Below are positions 1-11,742 of a stretch of 64,000 nucleotides of DNA, one piece after another. A model generated the notes under the pieces. It saw only the letters and a program-made list of their open reading frames with translations, had not been told where the DNA came from and made no database searches. Within the stretch, counting starts at the first letter, position 1. Every line of letters begins with the position of its first letter. The position numbers and the translations under genes were made by a program. Where the stretch lies: the NCBI RefSeq assembly GCF_020882245.1, contig NC_083598.1:78249714-78313713 (forward strand), in the 5' to 3' direction. This DNA is from Rhopalosiphum padi (taxonomy: Eukaryota > Arthropoda > Insecta > Hemiptera > Aphididae).

Positions 1-2425
1 AATGAAAAACGATAGTTGTAAATATATTCACCGCGAAATAAAATACGTCAATTGTTATAAACTTATAACTATTAATTTATTATGTATATCATACCATATT
101 ATAGACATAGGTATAGCGTATGAATTACGACACAAATAACATTACCAAAGCTATTAATTTATTTTTGGCACAAGTCTGCGTTTTATACTGCAATTTTACA
201 CATGAGTATTAATTGTATTTTAACTAAATAAAAATTAGCGTTTTAATTTATAATTTTTCAGTAATCAAATACCCCTTTGTTCTATTAAATTTTAGTTTAA
301 GTTTCTAGATAATAATATAATATATAATATTATTATATCATGTCTTCTAAAGGTTTAGTCATTACTAAATGTAATTTCACCAAATGACATTTTTTAAACT
401 TGGTTTCTTCTTACACTAAGTTATAAAGAAGTGTTTTTCTTGGAATAACAGCTATTTTATATTGTTAATAAAACATAAGAAGCAAAGTATACGTTTCAAC
501 GCTTTTCAACTTTAAACATTATAGTCATTATACATATTTTTTTTTCCATAACTATGACGATGTAGACTTCTTATCATGATACCAGCGTTCTTCAATAGTT
601 GTAGACGTACATAACCTAGACCAAGTAGACCGTGATTACAAATCACAGAATTAAGATTAAACATACAATTTTCTATCGAACTTAATTTATTTTCGAAATG
701 GATAATAAATTAATAATAAAATTTAATATTTTATTATTAAACGACAAAATGTACGAAAAACATAAAATAGTTTGTCGTTGTAGCCGTCGCCCGTCACTCT
801 TCCGAGCGACCGGGCGTCCGATCGTCGCATCTAACACGTCGTCACTCGCCGTACGTCGTCGTTGCCGCTGCTGAGTAGTCGGGTAATAAGTGGTAGATCG
901 AAGGGAAAACGATATATTTTCGTCATATACGAAAACTCAGACATGAAAAGTTTTTGGTTGTAACTTTTAAGCTATCTATTATATCCAACTAATCTGCTTT
1001 CGAGTCATTACTCTACATTTCCATCTACACAATATTTCTGATCGATCGGTACCTTATAATATGATGTATTGATGCATTTAATGTTCAGTAGTTAGCCCTG
1101 TAGAGCTGGGCAATAAATTAACACGAATTAATTCGGTTCTCCATTGGACAACTCTTTAATCTAGCTCCTGTTTATATACCTGGTCGTGGCCTCAACGATT
1201 TTTTTTACTTAGCTTCGAGCCACTACCGTTGTGATGGATAAATAAATAAAAAGAATATAAATATTAAACAACCTTTATATTAACCGATAGTTTGGATTTT
1301 TCCCGTTTTCTAATGGTAAATACCTATTTATATAAATTGTTTTTGTTTTAATATTCGAAGGATATTGAAAACAATATTGACAATTACGATTATTTTAATG
1401 ACTCATGAGAAATACTAAATAATTATTAAACTACAACAAAAAGAAGTTACTCTTATGTTCACTCTATTATTTCAAACCGAATTATATATCTACTGAGTAC
1501 ATACTTGTTTATTTTTAAGCTTTTCCTTCCATTGATAAATCCCACGTAGTATTATATAGCACTAATCCAAACTATAGGTAGATATTTAAAAAATCATACT
1601 CCCTAAAAACAATTATTAATTACACGTATGACGTATGAAGCTCGTTTAATTACATATTTTCCCTAGCATATATAGTCCACTACTAAGCACTGATCATCAT
1701 AAACATGATACATGAATAATTAACTGTAATCAGTATACAATTATTATTAATTTTAATTTAAATTACACTAATTGGTAACTGATAACTTCACTCAGAACCT
1801 TTAATTATTATACAATTAAACTATTTATACTGACAGAAATGATATCTCACTTTCTAAGTTGTTGTTGTATTCAATTTCCAATTTGTAACTCGAATAAATA
1901 CAAAGTTTCTAATGATCTATTATTATAAATGTTTAAAAATATTAAAAATACATAGGCACGATTTTTTTTTTTTATAATCATCTAAATTAAATTTGAATTT
2001 TAAATTTTGACAAAATTCATCATTATCATGAATATTTGCAAATTCTATTTTAGTTAAAAATTAATAAAAGTGGGTCTCATAAATAGTTAGTACTGTTTCC
2101 AAAAAATCTAAAGAATATATAAAATTGATGTACCTACCTATGGTGTTTTAAATTCAAATTTTGTCGTCCATTACTTTAAACAGTTAAAACTATGTGTAGG
2201 TAATTATTTAATACATTATGTATTTAATTATATTCGATGAAATTTAAAAAAAAATATATGTATATTAATTGTAAGTCATTATATTTATTTATACCTGTTT
2301 ACACTGTTATAAAGTATAGTGAAATTGACTAATATGACAATAATAATATGGTATATGTATGGTATAAATATATATATATTGTTATAATACAATTAAATAT
2401 TATAATATAATAAATTTAATATTTT
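1..2425. other. AT-rich non-coding DNA
   Basis: No open frame of note on either strand. A short CpG-rich patch at about 775-900 stands out from the surrounding AT-rich sequence and could be a promoter or first-exon remnant, but I see no ORF or splice structure in it. The rest holds AT microsatellite-like tracts. Confidence 0.5.
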
Positions 2426-3088
2426 CTACAAAAATTGTATGTTTTGTGATAGGGCGGCACGGGTTACAGGTATGGGCGGCAGCGATCCGAAGTCATAGGC
2501 TACCGGTATGGGCGGCAGCGATCCTAAGTCATGGGCTACCGGTATGAGTGGCTGCGATCGGACGGCACGGGCTACCGGTATGGGCGGCTGCGATCGGAAG
2601 GTATGGGCCATCGGTATGGGCGGCTGCGACCGGATGACTTGGATCGCGGGTATTTTTGTCGGCGCGTAGGTCGCACGGACAACGGGTATTGGCGACCACA
2701 CGGCGTTCGCCAGCCGCGTCAATCTCTGCGAGACGTCCGTTTCCATCGCGTCATCCGAATTGTCCGCTATGATTTCCGCGGCGGTAGCGGACGACACGTC
2801 TGCCACCGCGATTTCCGCCGGTGACTGGCTCGAGGCTACGACCGGTTCCATCGACGAGATTTCAGCGATCCGCGAGTTGCAGTCACACTCGACAGCTTCT
2901 GCAGGCTGTCTGGATTGAGGAGGTAAAACATTTCCGTATGTCTGTGTCAATTCAATTAGTGTTTGTATTTCCCGATCAATGGTACCCATGAGTGCATCAG
3001 ATATTTGTTTGGCCAAATCTAATCCGACCGAGTTCGTCACGAGCGTAAAACATAACAGGACAAAATTAACCAATGATGATTTGACCAT
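2426..3088 (-). CDS. Predicted secreted protein with C-terminal 12-residue repeats
   Basis: Single-exon frame of 220 aa. The start at 3088 has a good context (AACC before ATGG), and the first ~22 residues form a signal peptide: a Lys after Met-Val, a hydrophobic core VNFVLLCFTLVTNSVG, then a mature start near LDLAKQ. The middle (about residues 23-145) is acidic, with a CDC cysteine pair near residue 69. From about residue 150 to the end the protein is built of a 12-residue unit, consensus VARAVRSQPPIP, encoded by a 36-bp minisatellite. There is no transmembrane segment after the signal, so it is probably secreted. I do not recognise the family. A broken paralogue lies at 9408-9715, which supports a real gene family, and the same repeat recurs at 4343-4580. 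A salivary or other extracellular role is a guess. A downstream intron or an untranslated status cannot be excluded. Confidence 0.6.
   Translation of the reverse strand: MVKSSLVNFVLLCFTLVTNSVGLDLAKQISDALMGTIDREIQTLIELTQTYGNVLPPQSRQPAEAVECDCNSRIAEISSMEPVVASSQSPAEIAVADVSSATAAEIIADNSDDAMETDVSQRLTRLANAVWSPIPVVRATYAPTKIPAIQVIRSQPPIPMAHTFRSQPPIPVARAVRSQPLIPVAHDLGSLPPIPVAYDFGSLPPIPVTRAALSQNIQFL
2455..2640. repeat. 36-bp minisatellite, about five copies
   Basis: On the plus strand the unit reads roughly GGGCTACCGGTATGGGCGGC followed by 16 further bases ending in AGTCAT or GGCAC/GGTAT variants. It is exactly 36 bp, so copy-number change keeps the reading frame of the overlapping minus-strand gene. 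The block is GC-rich, unlike its flanks. Confidence 0.85.
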
Positions 3089-4342
3089 GGTTCGTGATTC
3101 TATACTGTAAATTATATTCGTATTCCGTAATTGGGTTCTTCACCGCGCAGAAAACAAACTGAGAACTATATTGTACGAAACAATTAGGTAATAATAATAA
3201 TATACTATTTCAAGTCCCATAGAAACACTGTGATGTTATATAATATTGTAAAATAATTGCAGTACCTAGGTTCTTATGAAATATACATTTTTAAAAATAT
3301 TTTTTCGATCATATACCTTTTTTGTGGCAGCATACACGATAAAAATGCCAATGCGTTAGTTGCGTTGTATCGTTACAAATACGTGTCGATTTTTTAATAC
3401 GTGAGTACGTGACTTTACAATACGGATCCGTACCCTTAGTCGGTGACAAATATTAATTATATTAAGGGCTCCCGTTTTCTGCTCGCGACAATCTGACCTT
3501 TTATTTATTTATTAATCTATTATAATATGTGTATGCTTGTTTGTTACAGTGATATGTCAGCATATATTATTACAATATGTCAATATCGATGTTTAAATTA
3601 AGTAGTTATAACTAATAAAAAAAAAACAAATCAAAAGTCGACACTAGATTGAAGTCAATACTATTATAATTACTGATTAACGTCGAGCTTTTATTATTTC
3701 ATATTTGACATTAGTAAGATTGTTTAAAAGTTGAAAAAAAATTAAGAAATTCTAATGCATTTTATTCCTTAGAAAATAGTTGTCCTTTCATGTTTAATTG
3801 GTTACGGAGTAAGTAATTTTTTTATTTTCTCAGTGTAGGTTTTCTAAACACAAGTATAAACTAGCTACAGAACTTTTCAATAAATTAAGACAAACATATT
3901 GTATATAATAACATGTCCATCTATATGCATTATAAATGGTTTTATTAAATTTATCCTGATTGATAGAGAATTAATGTAGATCTTTCACTATCGCTCGCAA
4001 TTTTGACAGTTATTTTGTTTCGTAATTTAAGTGAACACCGACAATGAATTTTGAACGATTCACATTTTTAAGAGGTAATAAAAGCAGGGATTTGTTGGTT
4101 CACGACAAACGATAATTTTTTTTGTTAATATTGGGTTGTCAATACCTTATTGTTTGACTTGTTTATAATATTATCAAAAAATATTTAAACCAATTTTTAT
4201 TTTTTAGCAAATTAACTCAAAATACATTTTATATTGCTATTATCACTTTCTGTTTTGTTCAATAACAATATTGGTTGAAATTCAGATATTTTAAAACGCT
4301 ATTTCTTAAATTAATAAATATTTAATAGCCATCTATATTCTA
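3089..4342. other. AT-rich intergenic DNA
   Basis: This is the upstream region of the minus-strand secreted-protein gene. I see no coding frame. A slightly GC-richer stretch lies at 3350-3500. Confidence 0.4.
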
Positions 4343-4580
4343 TACCGATGGCCCATGCCTTCCGATCGCAACCGCCCATACCGGTAGCCCTTGCCGTCCG
4401 ATCGCAGCCATCCATACCGATGGCCCATGCCTTCCGATCGCTGCCGCCCATACCAGTAGCCCGTGCCGTCCGATCACAGCCGCCCATACCGGTAGCCCAT
4501 GACTTCCGACGCAGCCGCCCATACCGGTAGCCAGTGCCGTCCAATCGAAGCCATCCATACCGATGGCCCGTGACAGTGGC
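4343..4580. repeat. Inverted second block of the 36-bp minisatellite, about six copies
   Basis: Six to seven tandem copies of the unit found at 2455-2640, in the opposite orientation. The fifth copy is 35 bp (one base lost near 4509), which breaks the peptide frame there. On the plus strand the first copies read as the same peptide (motifs RSQPPIPVA, MAHAFRSQPP), but no signal peptide or upstream domain precedes them. The block therefore looks like a stray or left-over repeat array and not a gene. Confidence 0.85.
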
Positions 4581-5227
4581 GACGTGAACTTTTTTTCCTT
4601 TAAATAGCAATTACCTTAAATAAGTACCCACTCAACAATATTTTCTCACATTTTAAATGATTTCTCAATAATATAATGTTAGGCACGCCTAATATTTATT
4701 TAGATATATGGGTGTTTCGTTGAATGTACTATAAAAAAAATAAAGAAAAGAAAAGAAATATATTGGCAAAAATATTTTTACCAAGAGTAGAGTATAGGTG
4801 ATACTAATAACAACAAAAAACTTTGTAGAAAATACGATTCAAATTATAGTATTAACAGATAAATTAATTTAATTTAATAAATGTCTATGGTTTATTTAAC
4901 ATTATTTATGTTGGTATCAACATATTTTATTGTTGAATAATTTCATCAATACATATTAACAACATGGCTCATGTAGATTTAACAAAGTATTTGTTGTATT
5001 AATCGGGAGAATTGTTAGTTTTATTCTTATTGTAGATTTAACAATGTTTATGGTGTAGAAATGACAATTTCTTTGTCAACTCAGGAGTAACAAAGATATT
5101 AAATTGACCTGTTTTCATTATTTTTACCTACTTATTTTTTTCAGTGTAATATATTTATTATTTGTATAAACAAATTAGAAATGTAAAATTTTCTAATAAA
5201 ATAAATCAATAAGTTAAATATTATCTT
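4581..5227. other. AT-rich intergenic DNA
   Basis: No gene or strong repeat seen. Short near-repeats of TAGATTTAACAA occur around 4974-5046. Confidence 0.4.
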
Positions 5228-5670
5228 TTAAATTTATTCAAATAATATTGATGAAGTATATTATAAACTATTAACAAAATAATATTTAATATAATTAACA
5301 TAAATATTAAAATATATGTATTATATGTAGGATCCTTCTACCACAATATTTATAAAAAATATTACATTAAGTATTATAAGTAATAAATAATAATTAATAC
5401 AAAATATATACAAGTAATAAGATAATATTTAAAACAAGAATATAATAATAATAATAGTTTTTAAATTGATTCAAATACTGTTGCTTAAGTATACAAAATT
5501 ATTAACTATTAACAAAATAATATTTAATATAAGGAACATAAATATTAAAATATAATATGTATTATATGTAAGAGCCTTCTACCACAATAGTTAAAAAAAA
5601 TATTACATAAAATATTATACGTAATAAATAATAATTAATACAAAATATATACAAGTAATAAAACAAGAAT
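5228..5670. repeat. Tandem duplication, unit about 235-240 bp
   Basis: The stretch 5228-5440 (TTAAATTTATTCAAATAATA, CTATTAACAAAATAATATTT, CCTTCTACCACAATA, TACAAAATATATACAAGTAA) is repeated with modest divergence at 5459-5670. It sits immediately downstream of the 3' end of the C2H2 pseudogene. Confidence 0.7.
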
Positions 5671-5729
5671 AAAATAATAACAATTAAAAAAGATATAGAA
5701 ATATGTAAAAACAGTACTTGAAATATATT

Positions 5730-8181
5730 TTATTTATTTAGTTCTGAAATAATTAGACTTAGAATTGGATGAGATTGGTCTGACTTAATATGGATATTAT
5801 AAAAAATTGTTTGTATAAACAACCATAAAATATAAGATTCAACAGGGTATAACAAATTAAATGTATGAAACAATTTAAAAACTACATCCACTGCTCTCTG
5901 GATAGTTAAAACTTTGTACTTTATATCATCAAAGTATACAATAATATCTTTTGGTTCTAGTAATTGACCAATTACAACAATGAATGGTTGTATTGGGATA
6001 CCTAAACCTGTGAAAAAATAGCAAACAAATTAAATTAAATTAACTATTTTTAATAACTTTTTAATAAGACACCTTATCTATTTACTTTAACTAATATCAT
6101 TGATTATACATATTTACTAAATATAATCAATGTTAATACCAAAAAACAAACCTTTTTTTTAGCTATGACATCTTCAAACTGCGAAACTGTATCAACATTA
6201 ATTAAAAACGATTGCTGTGAATCTCGAATTGAGTACTTTATGGTGGATTTTTGTCCTTTATCATTACGGGTTGATTTTTTTGCGATAGGAATAAATACTG
6301 CATGTAAAAGATGAAAAATACATGCAGCACGGCCATTTGAAAAATAATAAATAATTTTTAACATGTAGTATTTAATACTTATAGATAACCCTTACTTTTT
6401 AGTGGATTCTTTTCTAGAACTTCTTCAAGCAGTTTTAAACTTTGGGAATCTTTAATTTTTAATTTTAACAAATCTATAAGTTTAAATGATACATCTGAAT
6501 AAATTGACATTAAGTTAGATGAATTTGGATACAGCATATTAAAATCAATATCAATCTAGAATAACAAAATAAAAATGTATATTATTAAATAATTAAAATA
6601 TCTCTGTCCACTTTTCAATAATACTTACTAATTTATAACCAGCTGGAAGCTTATAGCTTGTCCAGTATTTTAATGTATCAGTGGTACTTTCACTATTTCT
6701 TAAATAATTTAATCTATATTTCACAGTTGCTCTCCAGATAATTTCAATTTCATTAAATGAGCAATTATCGTGTTTTAAACTATTTAAGTATTCATCAATA
6801 TCAGTTTTTGAATCTATAAAAAAAAAAATAAACATACAGATATTATTTATTGTACTTACAGGATATTATTAGTTAGAAAAGTAAAAACAAATTTAATGCA
6901 ACAAAATATTTACCAAAGTTTTTCAACTGACAAACATTACTATTTCATCATATTTTGAAAGTTTATGTTTCTTTGTTGCTTCGATTAGTCCACCATTCTT
7001 TAAATTTCTTATTACATTGTGATAATTTGCATATAATTTTCCTTTTGGTGCTTTTTTTCCATCACGCATAAAGTAATAATCCTAATAAAAATCATTTTTA
7101 TCATTGTTTGCTAATTTACAAAATTTAATTATCACATTTAAGACAGGACTCGTTTCTATAATCTTTCACATATCAACTGATTTAATAATAGCTGCCAAAA
7201 ATAAATTATTAAGCTTTGAATTGTTTTCTAATAATGGAAACGAATAATACACAGCACTAACAGCTTTAAATGTAGAATGAGATCCTAGCGGGTTGTTAAT
7301 TTCAAGATCATCTATGAATAAAAAACATGGAAACACTATTTTATCAGAAAAATTCACTAATTTGGTTTTCCATAAATCACCTTGTATAAAAATTTTTAAA
7401 GAGTTAGATGAATTTAAATTATTTAAACGATCAAGTGATTAGCTGAAAATTATTTCCATGTTCAAAACATTTTTAAATTGGAATTTCATGGGCATTAATA
7501 GACCTTTTGTAACATGTTCATAATATATAACTTCTCCTTTATCATATACAGAAATTATTTCTCGATTTATAATTATCTGATTTAAATGATTAATGTACTG
7601 CTCTTCCATGAACCAGTTCATTAAACGGTATTCAGTACTACAGATGTGTTTGATATATCTAATGACAATTTTTTAAATGATGATAGTGGGTCATTAATGT
7701 TTTCCTTCACGAAACTGTCCAATAGCTCAGCTATAGGTTGAGTAATGAGTTCTACAATGCTTTTTTGAATATTCAAAACATCTTGAAACGTGATGTTATT
7801 CTTTACATGTAAACCGAGAACAAATTGTACAGCAGATTTATGGAGATCAGAAATTGCTGATTGATAATTAAAACTATTAAAAGTATCATTTTGTACAAAT
7901 ATTGAGGGTATATCAGATGTGGTACTAAGAGTATCAATACTTGTATTGTTAATTATAGGGTTTACAGGGTTTTGGGTAGGTAGAGAATCATTTGATGTTA
8001 ACTTAATATGTTCGTTTTTAACATGCCTTTTAAATGAACTCAAGCTCTGAAATTACTGAAAGCATGACTCTTCACAACAATCATAAGAACTATCAGGGCC
8101 AAACGAATGAAATACTTTGAAATGGATAACTAATGACTGTAATTGTCTACATTCAGTTTTACATATTATGTAATAAATCAT
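5730..8181 (-). pseudogene. Multi-exon C2H2 zinc-finger gene, decayed; TE-like multi-copy family
   Basis: Reading on the minus strand from an ATG at 8181, the product begins with two C2H2-like fingers. The second is C-x4-C-x12-H-x4-H ending in FKRHVKNEH, with a TAA stop inside it at 8053-8055. A long exon then runs to about 7160 and contains the motif NNPLGSHS; it is broken by a frameshift near 7640, a TAA at 7439-7441 and another frameshift near 7166. Five further exons follow: 6914-7081, 6629-6813, 6396-6555, 6152-6297 and 5730-6007. Introns 6814-6913, 6556-6628 and 6298-6395 have good GT/AG ends and matching phases. Exon 6914-7081 lacks one base near 6945. The last junction is out of phase after an 8-A run. 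Stop TAA at 5730-5732; the final exon ends in IISELNK. From memory this layout resembles a widespread multi-copy animal family with N-terminal C2H2 fingers. The usual middle part between NPLGSHS and the C-terminal exons seems missing or was never present. Confidence 0.7.
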
Positions 8182-9400
8182 TATCAAAACTAAACTAAAA
8201 TGCCTACATAAAAAAATTGTTCAAAAAATCTGTTTAATTTCTTTTACTGTACTTTTCTGGATTTACTAAATAATTAATTTATTAGATTATTTTATTAACG
8301 ATAGCCAAAAAATAACGATCTTAAACTTCGGAAGTTAAAATAACTTAACTACACAAGTACTCAGCTATATTTAATATTTTAATGTAACATAATATTAATA
8401 ATTAATACATACCTTCTATCTTCTAAGATGATACAACGCGGGAACGTATATAAAATATTAAAATCATTAAAATCGTAGACAAAACAGAGTTGACGATTAG
8501 CGGACGATAACGTGCTTAGCGTATGGAAAATGCCAAATGTGAAATGAAATCGTTATGTAAATGTAATTGTAATATTATGTTCTTATGTAGTTTTGTCTGC
8601 AGTCTGCAGGATGGGTCTTTGTGGCGGAGCGGTGGGAATGTAACGTATCTGCTTGGATATCATAATGGAAATACCCCAATAATATACAAAAACAATTTTA
8701 ATCATATAATGTATTTTTTGTACATTTAAATTGAATATTTGATGAAATGACTTTATTGTTATTATTATTTTTATGAAATGATTTGTTTTTTCAATCATAG
8801 GCCATAGCGGTTAATTTTAGAACAATATTTATAGTAATTGATTAATGAAGTATAATTTGTTATAATTTATTACAATTTGTACAAATAACAAACATTTAGA
8901 TTGTTAATTTAATAAATTATTGATGGAGTATACAATTAGTTCGTTAATTGTAAATTGTATAACTTAATTGTTATTTCAACACTATTCTTACAGAATAAAC
9001 AAAATAGATGTTCGTTATTTAATTACAAAATTGATTTGTTCATTTTACCTAAGATATTTTTTTCAGTTCTTGGGGTTATATGTACAGTTTTCGGAGTACC
9101 GAATGAAATCTTATTATATCCAGTTTGCAGAATAACTACCAGTTTCACGCCTTTGCTCGGCGTCCGCAGCGCCAGCAATATCGGGAGTTAATTTCGGGAG
9201 TGACTACTGCCACGCTTCTTTTTCTGTCAACCGGAAAAGTCGTAACCCGTGGATTTTTGACGTCTTGTCGACGGAATCGACCGTCACGCCGGGCATCTGA
9301 CACCGTCGGAATCCGTAATGGTAGACGTGTCCACGGTCAACGTAAATCTGACGGTAAAACTTAAAAATAAAATGTCTGTTTTGAGAAGTCGGTACACACA
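8182..9400. other. Intergenic, with a weakly coding-like GC patch at 9125-9365
   Basis: Region 8430-8640 is upstream of the C2H2 pseudogene and holds a modestly GC-richer stretch (around 8605-8640). Region 9125-9365 is clearly GC-richer than its flanks and open in more than one frame. It lies directly downstream of the broken paralogue at 9408-9715 on the minus strand and may be its eroded 3' part, but I cannot align it to the intact gene. Confidence 0.35.
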
Positions 9401-9407
9401 ACCGATT

Positions 9408-9715
9408 ATTCATCGATGAGATTTCGGCGATCCACCGCTATTCTCGAGAGCTCCTGTGCCGGTGGGCCGTGGGCGGTGTTATTGCCGACCACATGGACGT
9501 CGAGTTTTCGCACTCCTCGGGCTATCTGGAATGAGGAGACAAAACATTGCCGTATTTCTGTGCCAAATATATTACTGTTGTCTGTTTGTATTTCCTTGTC
9601 AATGGCCATGAGTACTTCGGATATTTGTTTGGTCAAATCTAATGCGACCGTATCTGTCACGAGCGTTCAACACAACAAGACAAAATTAACCAATAAGGAG
9701 AGTTGACTATGGTTC
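9408..9715 (-). pseudogene. Broken paralogue of the secreted repeat-protein gene at 2426-3088
   Basis: The minus strand aligns with the 5' half of the 2426-3088 gene. The stretch before the start (GAATC.CGAACC), the segment encoding LDLxKQIS, the segment encoding KEIQT and the segment encoding AEISSM are all shared. The start codon is ATA where the intact gene has ATG. Two extra bases right after it shift the signal-peptide frame, a TAG falls where the intact gene has the Gln after PQSR, and about 45 extra bases are inserted before the AEISSM segment. The repeat-bearing C-terminus is absent. It looks like a dead duplicate; an alternative is a recently diverged non-coding copy. Confidence 0.7.
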
Positions 9716-10108
9716 GAGATTCTAAGTATACTATAGTCTATGCATATAAATGTATAATTATTCTAATTGCTAAAGGGTTAATACCCGTTTATTATACATA
9801 ATACGTCGTTAGAACTTTTCTCAAATCGACCCATTGAAATATCTGCAATTCAAACTGATTGTACCTACGAAGTTCACTGCTGAAGGTATTCACTAGTTGT
9901 TTTATAAAAATCCGAAGCAATTGATTTCACGTATCTAGTCTTCTTGATCTTGAACCTCCTTTTTTTTCGCAAGTCATTTTGGTAATTTTTTTTTGATGCT
10001 GATATCACAGCAATTATATAATATTATATAAGTCGTGACAATATAGTTATTATTTTCATATTTTAATATTGTATCGTTATCTATACAGATGCCATTCACG
10101 GGAATCCT
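9716..10108. other. AT-rich intergenic DNA
   Basis: Nothing recognised; this is the upstream flank of the broken paralogue and of a MITE-like element. Confidence 0.3.
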
Positions 10109-10790
10109 GGAAAAAAAGAACAATTTTTAAAAATATTAAATATATTAATTGAATATGAAAATTAAAAATGATCACTTACCTACTATATACGCACACATTT
10201 ACATTACCCGTATGCACATACGTAGAAATTATCTACATTGAACTCCTTAAAAACAGACGGTAGGTATCTAATTTGCTCAAATATAATATATTTAAAAATA
10301 TAAAAAATGTATCTTTCATTCTTTTTCTTTATATTTTATATCGAGGTAGTATATTCATAAACGATAAACCTAATATATTTTTACATAATATTAAATACAA
10401 TATATTAATTTAGTAATAAGTATAATATAGATTATAGACTATAGAGTAAAATACATTTTTATAACAACAATGTACATTTTAATATAATTATTTTAGAGTT
10501 TTTTTATGACCAATTGAACCAATTTTACCGACAACATGCAAAATGTTTTTATATTATATATTTATTTATTACGCTTGTAAAATTATAATATGATACTTTC
10601 ATTAATTGATAAATACGTAATTAATAATAATAATTTGATACCTATCTACAAATTTTTTGAGGGGATAATTATTTTAATACAATTTTTATGTGTGTACATG
10701 TGGGTCGTATAAATGTGTGTAAGTAATCATTTTTTAATTTTCATAATCAATTAATATATTTAACATTTTTAAAAATTGTTCTTTTTTCCT
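10109..10790. mobile_element. MITE with ~95-bp terminal inverted repeats
   Basis: The left arm (about 10109-10205: GGAAAAAAAGAACAATTTTT, ATATATTAATTGA, AATGATCACTTAC) is matched inverted by the right arm (about 10690-10790: GTAAGTAATCATT, TCAATTAATATAT, AAAAATTGTTCTTTTTTCC). There is no coding capacity. The exact ends and target duplication are uncertain. Confidence 0.75.
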
Positions 10791-10970
10791 TGGTCTTTTT
10801 TACCGATTATCCAAATGATCATTACCGTCAAACGACAAAACACACACCACACACGCACATAAAATAAATAAGATATAATAGAAATGATACTTCGTCAACA
10901 AAAATTGTTTTTCGTTATTTTTTTTATTCATCATTTGAAAACGGGACGTATGGCCTCCTTATTGTTAATA

Positions 10971-11742
10971 CAGTAAGTTCCGCTTAATGTGAATAATGTG
11001 ATCACATTGGTTCAGATCATTTTGATTCTATTAACCGGTTGATTCCATAAAACATTTTTTTTTTATTGATGAGTTTTTTAAGTGTATTTTTAAAGTTTAA
11101 AATTAGATTAAAACAAAATAAAGTAAAAAAAACTATATATTTTTTATTGTACTTGAGAAACTATACTAATTTCATTTTCATATTAGCCTGAAATTAAAAT
11201 CCCTATTCAGTTAATATAATATATACATGATTTTTAATTATTTATAAATAAATAAATAATAATGTATATTGTACCTACTACCTATAACTTTTGGAACAAC
11301 TGAAAAGTATCGTTTTCAACATTTTGAATAGCTCCTTTTAACATTTTCAAAATAATATTCTTGTTTCTTTTTAGTGAACGTTTGAAATACCATTAAAACG
11401 ATAAAATATTCTTAAAAATGATTCAATTATCCGGTACTTAGTGATTCTAATAAAAGATTAATTTAACATTAGTAACCAGTACTTGACCTGGAAAAAAAGT
11501 AGTAGAGGTACTCTATAGCTACTTTAAAAAAGTAGCGTCCCTATCATTTTAATATAACTCACATAACCATGAGGGTTCACTCTAGGAAGAAGGGGTACGC
11601 TATTGTATTCAAAAAATTAGTCAAGGTACTCGTCCACCTGTGTCCCCCCCCCCCACAAATCAAGCACTGTTAGTAACATATAAACAGTTGATTCACTTGA
11701 TTCTATAAACCAGTGATCACATTAAGCGGAACTCACTGACTG
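10971..11742. mobile_element. Pogo/Tigger-like MITE, 772 bp
   Basis: It starts CAGTAAGTTCCGCTTAATGT and ends with the inverse ACATTAAGCGGAACTCACTGACTG form, flanked on both sides by TA as expected for the Tc1/mariner-pogo group. The arms also share GTGATCAC. No transposase frame is present. An 11-C run lies inside at 11644-11654. Confidence 0.8.

Noticed and set aside
2531..2824. 97-codon plus-strand frame over the minisatellite
   Set aside because: It is the antisense shadow of the minus-strand secreted-protein gene, which has a signal peptide and a paralogue.
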